From Symbiodinium natans (taxonomy: Eukaryota > Sar > Dinophyceae > Suessiales > Symbiodiniaceae): a stretch of 54,187 nucleotides of DNA. Every line of letters begins with the position of its first letter. The first letter of the stretch is position 1. Positions 1 through 9,900 of this stretch are shown here, in pieces. Both the position numbers and the translations under genes were made by a program. The DNA lies in assembly GCA_905221605.1 (NCBI GenBank), contig CAJNDS010002827.1, positions 213,235 to 267,421 on the forward strand. The letters are read 5' to 3'. A model generated the notes under the pieces. It had not been told where the DNA came from. It worked only from the letters and a program-made list of their open reading frames with translations, and searched no databases.

Positions 1-115
1 AAGAAAACAGCTTTCCATAAATTTCAAAAAAAATCAAAAGGGTGTCTGCATTACAAAATGGAAAAGCATTGGAAAGGTTGTATTGTTTGAAGAAAGCTTG
101 CCAAAAAAATTGTGT

Positions 116-300
116 TGTGTGTTGGTGTGTCTGTGTGTCCGTTCGTGTTTGGTGTCTGTATTGCGCGGGTGTAAGTGTGGGTGCAAGTGGGTGTGGGGGT
201 GTGGGTGTGTGTGTGGGGGGTGTGGTGTGTGGGTGTGTGTGTGTGGGTGGGTGTGTGGGTGTGGGTGTGTGGGTGTGGGTGTGTGGGTGTGTGGGTGTGA
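116..300. repeat. GT-rich simple repeat
   Basis: The + strand is an impure GT/GGGTGT array, with many GTGTGGG steps. All frames stay open through it because of composition, giving Cys/Val/Gly or His/Thr/Pro strings that are not proteins. It does not match the TTTAGGG-type telomere repeat. Confidence 0.9.
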
Positions 301-671
301 CATGACAAATTTCAGTAAGAAGCAGGGAGTGGGGGAACCTATGCTACTGCGGGGGCACTCAAACGTGTCCTACGCTTCTTGTGTCTTTTTGGGGTCTGAT
401 TTGGCTTCACCCGAGGCACATTCTCCAAACCCCCAGGCAAAGGGCCTACCTTGTCCCAAATCAATAAAATGTTGTTGAAAATCCCCTTTCCCCCATGGCA
501 ATGTTGCAACACGTTGGTCATGTCAGACCGACCTTCAGCGTCCAACATTGCCATTGGGAGCTCGGGGGCACACGCAAGGGCTTATGACCGGAGACAAGCA
601 TCCTTTGCTCTTCAGGCTCCAAGCCCTTGCAATTTCAAGGTAGCTCTCAAGCTCGGGCTGCGCTGCTTACT

Positions 672-1005
672 GCGTTCTGCAGACCCTGCATGTAACACTG
701 CAGCAACCTGCAGACCCTGCAGACCTGCAGCAAGCATGCGGACTCTGCAGCAAGCCTGCAGGCCCTGCAGCAGCCTGCAGCAAGCCTGCAGACCCCTGCA
801 GCAAGCCTACAGCTGCAGGGTTTGTAGGCCCCTCGGCAAGCCTGCAGACCCTGCAGCAGCCTGCAGGCCAGCAGGGCTGCGGGCCCTGCAGCAAGCCTGC
901 AGACCCCTGCAGCAAGCCTGCAGACCCTACAGACCCAGATCCTGCAGCAAACCTGCAGACCCTGCCGCACGCCGCCCCTACAGACCCTACAGCAAGCCTG
1001 CAAAA
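672..1005. repeat. CTGCAG minisatellite (copy A)
   Basis: Irregular tandem units of the type CTGCAGACC and CTGCAGCAAGC fill this interval, giving dozens of PstI-type CTGCAG hexamers. The matching stretch in copy B is shorter, so the array has changed length since duplication. Open frames across it are compositional. Confidence 0.9.
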
Positions 1006-1184
1006 CCTGCTGGCTGCCTCTCCCCCCAGCCTGGATGGCTTCCAGTCCTCAATTACTTGGACATTTTCCTGCTTTCACACGGAGTCCATTTCCCCTTTTA
1101 AACACAAAGGCTTGAAGGCCCCAGAGTCTGCAGGAAGCTTGAAAGCCCCTGACCTGTAGAACTGCAAATTAAAAACCAGGTGTC

Positions 1185-1345
1185 ACACATGCTCCGCGCT
1201 GTAGGAAAAGCTCGATTTTTCGGCCAGTCTAATTTCATGAAAACTAGTACTACACGCTCCGCGCTGTGGGAAAAGCTGGATTTCGCCTCAGGTGTAATTT
1301 CATCAAAACTGGTACTACACGCTCCGCGCTGGGCAAAAACCACAG
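1185..1345. repeat. 65-bp tandem repeat (copy A)
   Basis: The core GCTCCGCGCT starts at 1191, 1256 and 1321, exactly 65 bp apart. It is followed by a diverged unit with a TAATTTCAT-AAAACT segment. Confidence 0.85.
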
Positions 1346-1698
1346 TGTACTACATGAATGCATAGTTTTTTCAAAACTTTAAGGTTCATGTAATGTTTCT
1401 GCTTGGAATCAAGGTACTACACGCTGTTTTCCCACATTTTTTGAGTGTAGTACTCGTGCACAGGTCTGCTACACGCGCTTTCTCAAGGGTTATACGGTTT
1501 ACCAGTCTTTCAAATACTCAAGTAAGGCCTCACAGTCCCCTTCAAGGGCTCCAAAACCTCATCAGGACCTCCCAGAGCCTTTTTTCCAACTTTTGCGGGC
1601 TGCCCGTTGGAAAAATCGCTGAAAAACGTGGCATCGCGCGGGTCCACATTCAGGACCGACAAACGACGAGAAACATAGGACGCATCAGAGTACCCCCC

Positions 1699-2142
1699 CA
1701 GTGGCAACCTGAATGGCGCCTATATGAATAAGTACAGGCCCACCACCGACCGCTTGCCACGCAGCGGTGCATTTTTATTGTCTTATGTCGGGAGCGGTCC
1801 TCACGTCGGGCAAAATTTTGGCGAGCTTCAAAAGTGTGTCTTCTCATCAGAAATCGCACAGTTTTTGGCCCTCATTTTGAGGCCAGAAATTGGGTCCCAA
1901 AACTGGGTCTGCCTGATTCGAAACTCTTAGAAAAGATCCCATTTCGGGCTTCGCTTTGGGGCCCAAAAATGGGACCCTAGAATGGGCCGTAAAACATGGC
2001 AAGTGTGCTTTCAATTTTGCGGAGACACGCAAAGCATGCACCACATGTTTGGGTCGGGCGCAAAGATAGTCAGCGGTCGCTTAAGACTGTTGGCAATAGC
2101 GTTATAACGGAACAAGTATTGCACATGACAAGCTGAATTGCA
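1699..2142. other. Spacer between the two TIR units
   Basis: No gene is visible. The stretch holds loosely inverted GGGTCCCA/TGGGACCC segments near 1890 and 1970, but nothing else recognisable. Confidence 0.5.
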
Positions 2143-2475
2143 ACTGCGGGGGCACTCAAACGTGTCCTACGCTTCTTGTGTCTTTTTGGGGTCTGATTTG
2201 GCTTCACTCGAGGCACATTCTCCAAACCCCCAGGCAAAGGGCCTACCTTGTCCCAAATCAATAAAATGTTGTTGAAAATCCCCTTTCCCCCATGGCAATG
2301 TTGCAACACGTTGGTCATGTCAGACCGACCTTCAGCGTCCAACATTGCCATTGGGAGCTCGGGGGCACACGCAAGGGCTTATGACCGGAGACAAGCATCC
2401 TTTTCCAGGCTCTTCAGGCTCCAAGCCCTTGCAATTTCAAGGTAGCTCTCAAGCTCGGGCTGCGCTGCTTACTGC

Positions 2476-2755
2476 GTTCTGCAGACCCTGCATGTAACAC
2501 TGCAGCAACCTGCAGACCCTGCAGACCTGCAGCAGGCCCTGCAGCAGCCTGCAGCAAGCCTGCAGACCCCTGCAGCAAGCCTATAGCTGCAGGGTTTGTA
2601 GGCCCCTCGGCAAGCCTGCAGCAGCCTGCAGGCCAGCAGGGCCTGCGGGCCCTGCCCTGCAACAAGCCTGCAGACCCTACAGACCCAGATCCTGCAGCAA
2701 ACCTGCAGACCCTGCCGCACGTTGCCCCTACAGACCCTACAGCAAGCCTGCAAAA
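2476..2755. repeat. CTGCAG minisatellite (copy B)
   Basis: Same irregular CTGCAGACC/CTGCAGCAAGC units as in copy A, about 50 bp shorter in total. Confidence 0.88.
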
Positions 2756-2933
2756 CCTGCTGGCTGCCTCTCCCCCCAGGCCTGGATGGCTTCCAGTCCT
2801 CAATTACTTGGACATTTTCCTGCTTTTTACACGGAGTCCATTTCCCCTTTTAAACACAAAGGCTTGGCCCCAGAATCTGCAGGAAGCTTGAAAGCCCCTG
2901 ACCTGTAGAACTGCAAATTGAAAACCAGGTGTC

Positions 2934-3094
2934 ACACATGCTCCGCGCTGTAGGAAAAGCTCGATTTTTCGGCCAGTCTAATTTCATGAAAACTAGTACT
3001 ACACGCTCCGCGCTGTGGGAAAAGCTGGATTTCGCCTTAGGTGTAATTTTATCAAAACTGGTACTACACGCTCCGCGCTGGGTAAAAACCACAG
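2934..3094. repeat. 65-bp tandem repeat (copy B)
   Basis: GCTCCGCGCT starts at 2940, 3005 and 3070, the same 65-bp spacing as in copy A. Confidence 0.85.
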
Positions 3095-3395
3095 TGTACC
3101 ACATGAATGCATAGTTTTTTCAAAACTTTAAGGTTCATGTAATGTTTCTACTTGGGTCTGCTACACGCGCTTTCTCAAGGGGTTACACGGTTTACCAGTC
3201 TTTCAAATACTCAAGTAAGGGCCTCACAGTCCCCTTCAAGGGCTTCAAAACCTTATTAGAACCTTCCAGAGCCTTTTTTCCAACTTTTGCGGGCTGCCCG
3301 TTGGAAAAATCGCTGAAAAACGTGGCATCGCGCGGGTCCACATTCAGGACCGACAAACGACAAGAAACATAGAACGCATTAGAGTACCCCCGTAG

Positions 3396-3653
3396 CATGA
3401 AAAATTCAGAGAGGAGCAGAGGGGTTTCAATAAAAAGTAGGGGGGTTGGGGGGGGGACAGCGCATTGATAACAAATTTCGCAGATAAGCAGGGTTGGGGC
3501 AACGGTACTTGCGTGACAAGTTTCAGAGATGAACAAAGGGGTTGAGGGGAAATCTTAGAAATGTGCACGGGGGCTGGAAGGACTGCGCTCGTATAACAAA
3601 GAGATAAGACGGAGTTGGGGGAACTCTACTTCTATGATAATTTTCGCAGATAG
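3396..3653. repeat. Degenerate dispersed repeat cluster
   Basis: Several diverged units of the form TGACAA-TTTC-CAGA-AAGCAG-GTTGGGGGAAC follow each other at roughly 3400, 3470, 3512, 3592 and 3632. A related unit lies at 301-345, directly left of copy A. The copia element inserted into the last unit, at CAGATAG. Confidence 0.6.
3647..3653. repeat. Target-site duplication, left
   Basis: CAGATAG directly abuts the 3' LTR and is repeated at 13370-13376. Five to seven bases fit copia-type integration. Confidence 0.75.
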
Positions 3654-3948
3654 TGTGAAAAGCAGAGTCGCAAGCACTCGCTTTCTTTTTCCTTGAGCCA
3701 AAGCGAGCGCGGTCTCAGCTATTGGGCTCTGAACTGTGTGAAACACATGAACCACATTCCCAAACTGTCACTGCTCAGCTTCTGCAAGAACAAAACACAA
3801 ACGAACGATACGAGACGTGACGAAACGCAAGTGAAGTCACTCTCGTTCACAAAACTCACAAGTGCAGACACTCTCAAGCAGAAAACTCCCTACCTGCATG
3901 TGCCAGACAGCTACCTGTACATCAGGACAACAAAGAAACATGGATTTT
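3654..3948 (-). repeat. 3' LTR of the copia element
   Basis: Matches 13089-13369 over its whole length, with about ten substitutions and several indels by eye, including a deletion of about 20 bp in the other copy. In element sense it ends ...TTTTTCACA. The other end is placed at AAAATCC from the target duplication; TGTTTC a few bases inside would also be a TG start. The + strand bases 3692-3702 are the reverse complement of TTTGGCTCAAG. Confidence 0.9.
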
Positions 3949-4273
3949 CGCACCACAAGCACGAGGCGGCCGTAGGCCTTTGGAGTCACTTTGGCTCAGG
4001 TGAAACAGTCGGGGGGACACCTACCCTATGGTACACTAGAGCAAACTACAGCCGGCTCATCAGCAAGGCTGGCTCACCACGCCTTTAGGCCTGGTAACAC
4101 CACTGGCCATCACGACACCCCTTCCAGCCTGGAGCACCCAAGCTTAGGCCGGGGTAACTCTTGGACTGATGAGGCACATGTCTAAGACACTCCTCCGAAA
4201 GTCGCTTCCGCTGTCGTCAGCAAAGCTCGTCCAAGTCTTATAGGGTAAAAGCCTGTATCCTTTAATTCGACCT
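3949..4273 (-). other. 3' untranslated part of the copia element
   Basis: Lies between the pol stop codon and the 3' LTR. No long purine tract is obvious next to the LTR; the best candidate is the short GGTGCGAAAA. No reading frame is supported. Confidence 0.5.
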
Positions 4274-6961
4274 TTACATGTTCATGCACACCTTGACACT
4301 CGGTCTTGGGGAAGCATTACCCCATTCCGGATTGTTCGAAGCAAAGAACCACTTCTTGAACACCTTGTCAAAGTAGCAACGGTGCACAACCTTTCCGAAA
4401 GTCAACCCTAGTTCCACTGCAACGTCCTGGTAGAGCTCATCCTTCCACAGGTCGTTGTCATAGGGCCACTCTTGAGTCAACAGCAGCTTCTCTGCTCCAA
4501 CCACTGGCTTCAACAATCCACGAATCAACTTCCAGTGCTCAGCATGCGCTGCCACTTTAGCCGCCCACTTCACCTTATCGAAGCGGTTCCAACCTCGATA
4601 GCGGAACCTGCAACCCGTGGTGCACGGCGTAGAGATGTGGCAGTAAATCCTTGTCTGCAAACTGCTCTGCAACACTGAAAAGATTTCCGACAGGAACTGC
4701 TGGGTGGACTTCGCACAGAAATCCATTTGTTCGGTCACACCGACATACGCAATCTTCTTTTCTTCACAAGCACGCTGCAAACTGCTTTCAGGTCGACAGA
4801 ACAACTCAACAACCAAGAACGGTATCTTGTTGCTTGCAATTTCAGCACACAGGTCTCGATATTCCACTGGCACCCAAGAGCCAGTCATCCCTGTCTCATC
4901 ACTTTCAAGCAAATCAACGTCAAACTCTCCAAGCACTTCATGGAAAGGGACCAAACCTGTGACCTCATAGAGGTTTTCAAGCTGATTTGGTTCCGTCATG
5001 CTTTTGGTGAGTCCATCCGCGGCGTTGTACTCTCCCGGCACAAACTCCAGACGAACCCGGCCGGCCTGGACCATTTGTTGCAGATACGCGCACCTCAATT
5101 CCAGGTGCCGGACTCGACGCAGGAGCCCTTCCATTGACGCTATGGCCTTGGCCGATTCCGAATCGGTCCTGATGTGGATGACGAACGTTCCACTGACCTC
5201 GTCTTCCGGGAGTCCCTCCAGAAAAGACTGCTGCAACAAGCCAGCAAACAACGCTTCTTTGACGGTCTCAACCAACGCACTCAACTCAGCCTCAGCACTA
5301 CTCAGCGCAACAACCGATTGCTTTCGAGAGAACGATTTCAACATGTTCCCTTGCCAACTCAACACTGCCCCAGAAACCGAAGGCAAATTCCAGCTAGCAT
5401 CACAGAAGCAATCGATGACGTGGATGTCTGAAGATGGCTCGTAATTGATCCAAGTCGCAGGAATCTGCTGCACCTGATCTTTCAAGCTCAGAGTCCACTT
5501 CAACACCGCACGCATACAGGCCTCACTCCTGGAATCCGGATTGGACTGCGAGCGAGCCAGGAAACCTACCGCGAACTGCAAATCGGGCCGAGTGAGGGCA
5601 ATCCAACTGAGCTTCCCCAGCACTCTGCGATAGCGCTGATAAGCCTCTTGCGTGATAGGCTTCTCTTCAAGACTCTTCCAGAGCCTTTCCAACTTTGGAA
5701 GCTTCGCCTCTTTGGTAATCTTGTACTCTTCAGCACACGACTTCAACATGCCTGGCTTCAGACCGAAAAACAAACTTCCATCCTTCTTCTGATAGATGTT
5801 CCGGCCAAGAAAAGCAATCACCGATGCCTTACCAGGTTCCAAAGCTCCAGTCCGCTTCATCTTGAAGACTTTGCTCAAATCCGCGAAGACCTTTTCCGCG
5901 ACTTCCGGACTCGTGCTGAAAACCAAGATATCATCAACATATGCCAAAACAAGTACAATGTGATCCGTGCCTTTCCACCGATACACTTTGCGGTACACAG
6001 TGCTGTCTGCCGTCACCTTGAACCCTTGTTTCCGCAAGGTCTCACCAAGCTCTCGAAACCAAGCCAAGGGCCCAATACGCAACCCGTTCATCGCACGCTT
6101 CAGCAAGCAATGCACCCAACTGCCATCCATCATACGGCAATTTTCCGGTAACTTCACCACCTCGGTGGTAAACAGACGGGCTTGCATAAAGGCAACACTA
6201 ATGTCCCCGCTGATCACTTTTCCGCCAAAATACGCGTACATGCCAAGGAGACAACGGACCGATTCCAGGGTTGTCGTCGGGCTATAGATGCCATCAGCCA
6301 ATGCTGACGTGGGTCCTTTGAAGTCTCGGACCACCAAACGACACCTCACACGATCATGTCCATGCTTGTAATGAAGGACCTATGTGGTGCTCAATACGCG
6401 CTTTCGGTCAGATTTGACGAGTGTCGTGGCCTCTCGGGCAGAGATGACCTGACACACGCCAAAGTGATCAAGCTCTTCCATCTCGAGCTTCATCCCCTCT
6501 TTGAGCTTGCCCTGCTCGAGGAGCTCACCGGTGTACTCGTCGGCAGCGCCGACCGGTACCGCAACGGTGATCTTAGAGCCACCGAAGCGCAGGGTAAAGC
6601 TCAACTCGCTCGAGGCCGAGGGGCGTGAGGTTTGGGGTGGGCGGGTGGCACAAACCACATCATGCTCAACGCGCAACACGTCATCACGCTCAAACAGACA
6701 CTGCAGCGCATGATCCTGCAACCAATCAATAGCCATCTCAATGGCTTCATCGCCTTGCTCAGGCTCTTCCTGCATCTCCGCATCCGCGTCCGGCATCACG
6801 TTTTCCCCAACAGGAGACCGGAAGCTCCGGCCCAGCTTGCATGCCTTCGTCATCCGTGGGAACAATGTCGTCCATATCAATATCAGGCGCCTCCGTCTCC
6901 GCAACATCCGGCACAAGTTCTTGCCCTGTCCCCCTCTCAACCAGATCCCCCGAAGGTTCAC
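4274..6961 (-). pseudogene. copia reverse transcriptase-RNase H with extra C-terminal domain
   Basis: One register runs from about 6815 to the stop at 4274 but is cut by a TAG at 6380-6382. The codon sits just before the conserved KCRLVVRDF-like RT start; TGG (Trp) to TAG is the simplest origin. Downstream 691 codons carry RT: Asp in GDISVAFMQA and the catalytic YVDD (near 5935). RNase H follows with DASW, SSAEAEL, DSESAK and HLELR. After RNase H, residues ~505-691 of this part form an additional domain not found in standard copia Pol. It has VVELFC near its start, then YVGVTEQMDF and STPCTTGC, and ends ASPRPSVKVCMNM. The upstream segment (6383-6815) is the integrase-RT linker. Confidence 0.88.
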
Positions 6962-9900
6962 CAGGATTGTATTGTCGAGGCGGCTCGAGGTCGAACTTGA
7001 TGGGCCGGTTTTCTATGTTGTCTTGACGCGACGGAGCCCCTGAATCAGCAACTTTCTCAACCGTCAGCTCAGGATAGACAAACGGGAGGTCCGGGCGAAA
7101 TGCAGAACCATAACACACTTTATCCGGGCGGTCCAGTGGGATGTAGCGCACACCTCCGCCGTTTACACGGCCTGGACCCAGATAGAGACATTTTACCAGT
7201 CTTTTGCCCCTATCTTCTTGACCAACTTTCACAGGCTTCACAAAACCTTGGCAAGCAAAAGGGTAGGTTCGCGTTTGAGGCATCCTCTGCCTACGCAACC
7301 TTTCCAGCGGCGTGGACTGGGAAGCACCGACGCAAAACAGATTCCGTGTCCTCGTCACATACCGGATGCATTCCTCATACAACAAACCGCCCAACTTCAA
7401 CTTCTTTCCCATCGCTTGCTCCACAGTCAGCCAATTCACCCAGAAGCTTTCTTTGAAGAAACGAACATGAACTTCGACTAGGCCTTTGGCTTGTGGTCGA
7501 TTGGGTGGCGCCAAGTCCAGGTGCATAGACAGTCCTGGGAAGGTCTTGTCTCTAGCCACCTTTCTCCAGAGGGCAATCAGGCTTGCCTCATTGTCCATTC
7601 TCATAACCACATGCTGTCCTTGAACACCAATGGCCGCCAACTCTCGAATCAAACCTTGAACCAACTTAGCCATGCCTTGACCAATTGGAAAGGGAAAGCT
7701 GAAGGAGTATCCACTAAGCTCATGCACCACCGTGCAGCCTCTCAACTCCTTGTTGAAGAACCAAAAATCCGTCAAGAACGATCCCAACGGAATCTCGGGG
7801 TCCTTCCTCCGTCTTGCCGGGATAACACCCCGTGATGACACGCAGATGTCACAGTCAGGCGAGTATGGCTGATGACCACAGGCAACATGATTCATATACC
7901 ACCGATCAGACGGTGGAACATAGACATCATTCCCATCATCGGGAGGCACATCGGGGATCAACTCTTCTTCCCCGTCACCCCTAGGGTCTGATGGTTCAAA
8001 GGCGGGTGCTCCCCGGTCTCCTGCCGGATCCTGGCCAACCCCCTCTTGCCCGTCTACATCTATCACCACAGGCAAACCTCGCACAACTGAACCCGACATT
8101 TCCAATCGCAACGCACAAACACGCTCAGAGCACTCAACCACTGGCACAACTGCATCACAACCAGTCGCAACACAACCAAGATCATCCAAGGCACAACACT
8201 GCGACGGTTCACAACCAGCCATGCTCAATCTCAGATCTTTTGATTCCTCCTGAGGTTCCCTTCTCGATACCTCCTTTCTTTGGTCAATGTCATCATGTTC
8301 AATCAACCAAGGACACACGCTCAAGCCATCCAGAAACATAAACGACGCACGACGTACGACGACATGTCTGCCTACCGTGGTCTCACACTGCACAACCGGA
8401 TGCAAACGCTGTCCTACTTCAGCAGTCACTTTTATACGTCCTCGACCCAGGCAATGCACAACAGGTGACCTTCCTACGCTGCCTACACAACGCACAACAG
8501 GTGACCTTCCTACGCTGCCTACACAACGCACACCGGGTGACCTTCCTACGCTGCCTACACAACGCACAAAAGGTGACCTTCCTACGCTGTCTAACAGGTT
8601 CAAGCACTGCACAACCGGATGCAAACGCTGTTCTACTTCAGCAGCATAGTACCCTCGATCTAAGCCTTTCATTCCACTGCGATCAATCGGCTTCAAACTT
8701 GCACCAAACAGCCGCTCCGTCTTCTTTTTCCACCGTCTCCGAAGCTTCCGAATCCTTTGTGACCTCAGATTGAGGGGCTCCGACTCCTCGGTCTGGAGGA
8801 AGACAACAAACTGTCCAACACACCAGGTGATGCCGAAGGCTTTGGCTTTGCCTTTGCCACTTTCGGCGTTGGTCTCAAAGGAACAAACACCTGTGAGGGC
8901 TTCGGAGCGGTGAGCGGAATCGATGCCGGCGGCATAAGGTCCGGGTGTGGCGTCGACGGTGGAGGTAGCGGCGTCAGCGGTGCTTGTGGCGGTGGTGTCA
9001 TCGGTGCCCGCGGTGCTGGCGTCATAGGAGCAAATGGAGGTGGCTGTGTTGCGGTTCCACCACAACAAGCCCCCATGGGTGGTGGAAACCATAATGTAGA
9101 GCTTCCCACATTGATTGAACGCCAAAGATGTTGAGGAACTCCCGGTGGCTTCGGTAGTACCTCGATCTTGGGTGGCGGCATCAAACCGGCTGGCCATTCC
9201 AAAGGTGCCCCCTTTGGTGGGGTCTTTGGCTCCTCCAGGTGGGACGCCTTGGCCATGAAGCTCTGGAACCGCATACGAAGAAAGGAGGATTCCATCAAAG
9301 TGATGCCTCCAGGATTGTCGGATCCTCCCTCTGCCGGCAGGATACCGATTTCCTCCGCCGTATGCGCCTCTTCTTCCACTTCCATGGCTCCTTCTGCAGG
9401 CATTGACGTAGCCGGAGCCGCGGATGGCCAATCCTCCCATATCCCGCTGGCATCCAGCTCTTGGCGGGCTTTCCACACACGTGGATCCCACATGGCAGGA
9501 TTGCTTCGAGGAGGCACAGGGCGTTGTACCATCTTCGGCTTCTTCGCCGGCGCCGAATCCTTGGCTGGCTTCCAATGCCCCCAAGACTCCTCTTCGTCGT
9601 CTGAACCCGGAGGAGGTACGTCCCGCGAGCTCGAAGAAGGAACCTTTGCCTTGGCCGCATCCATCCTTCCGAACATCGGTGGGGATGGTGGTGCTCTGAA
9701 GCCTGAGGGAGCACCAGGATTTGGACCAGGATAAACCGATCCTGCAGCCCTGCCGCCCCAATCGGAAGGACGATGGTAGGATGTGCGCCCTTTCGCCCGC
9801 AGAGCTCCACGTGGATCGTCCTTGGCAGTTGGCGTGGAACGCGCTGTTCCAACATGCCACGTATCCGGCAATGGTTGCCTCGGAAATGGCACTGGCGCCA

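Larger units (their letters stand above)
346..1698. mobile_element. TIR-bounded non-coding element, copy A
   Basis: This unit recurs in the same orientation at 2143-3391. Its ends are imperfect inverted repeats of about 33 bp. The left end (351 on) begins GGGGGCACTC, and the reverse complement of the right end (about 1660-1698) begins GGGGGTACTC. By eye about three quarters of positions agree, and most differences are C/T transitions. Inside are a CTGCAG minisatellite and a 65-bp tandem repeat. No credible protein is encoded, so if mobile it would be a non-autonomous (MITE-like) element. No clear target-site duplication was found. Confidence 0.55.
2143..3391. mobile_element. TIR-bounded non-coding element, copy B
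   Basis: This is a second, slightly shorter copy of the unit at 346-1698 in direct orientation. The alignment offset changes from 1797 to 1749 to 1694 along its length because of internal deletions. The left inverted repeat starts at about 2148, and the right one ends at 3391 with CCCCC followed by GTAGCAT. Its internal content is the same as copy A. The outer right end (CCCCCGTAGCAT) is complementary to the outer left end of copy A (ATGCTAC..GGGGG). Confidence 0.55.

Noticed and set aside
116-300. Telomere-like array
   Set aside because: Units are GTGTGGG mixtures and not TTTAGGG; there is ordinary sequence on both sides.
3969-4000. CCGTAG and TTTGGCTCAG resembling both halves of the dinoflagellate spliced leader
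   Set aside because: The halves are separated by an 11-base insert and the end is mismatched. It lies on the opposite strand in the element 3' region; probably chance.
4165-4240. Hammerhead-ribozyme-like CTGATGAG...CGAAA with CTTGGA/TCCAAG arms
   Set aside because: The cleavage-site triplet would not be NUH and stem III does not pair. Only part of the core matches.
6812-6830. GGGAAAA slippery heptamer as a -1 frameshift site before RT
   Set aside because: The RT register is +1 relative to the integrase register, and a -1 slip there meets a TGA at once.
8456-8602. CRISPR-like array of 36-bp units
   Set aside because: The units are contiguous with no spacers, inside a eukaryotic retroelement.
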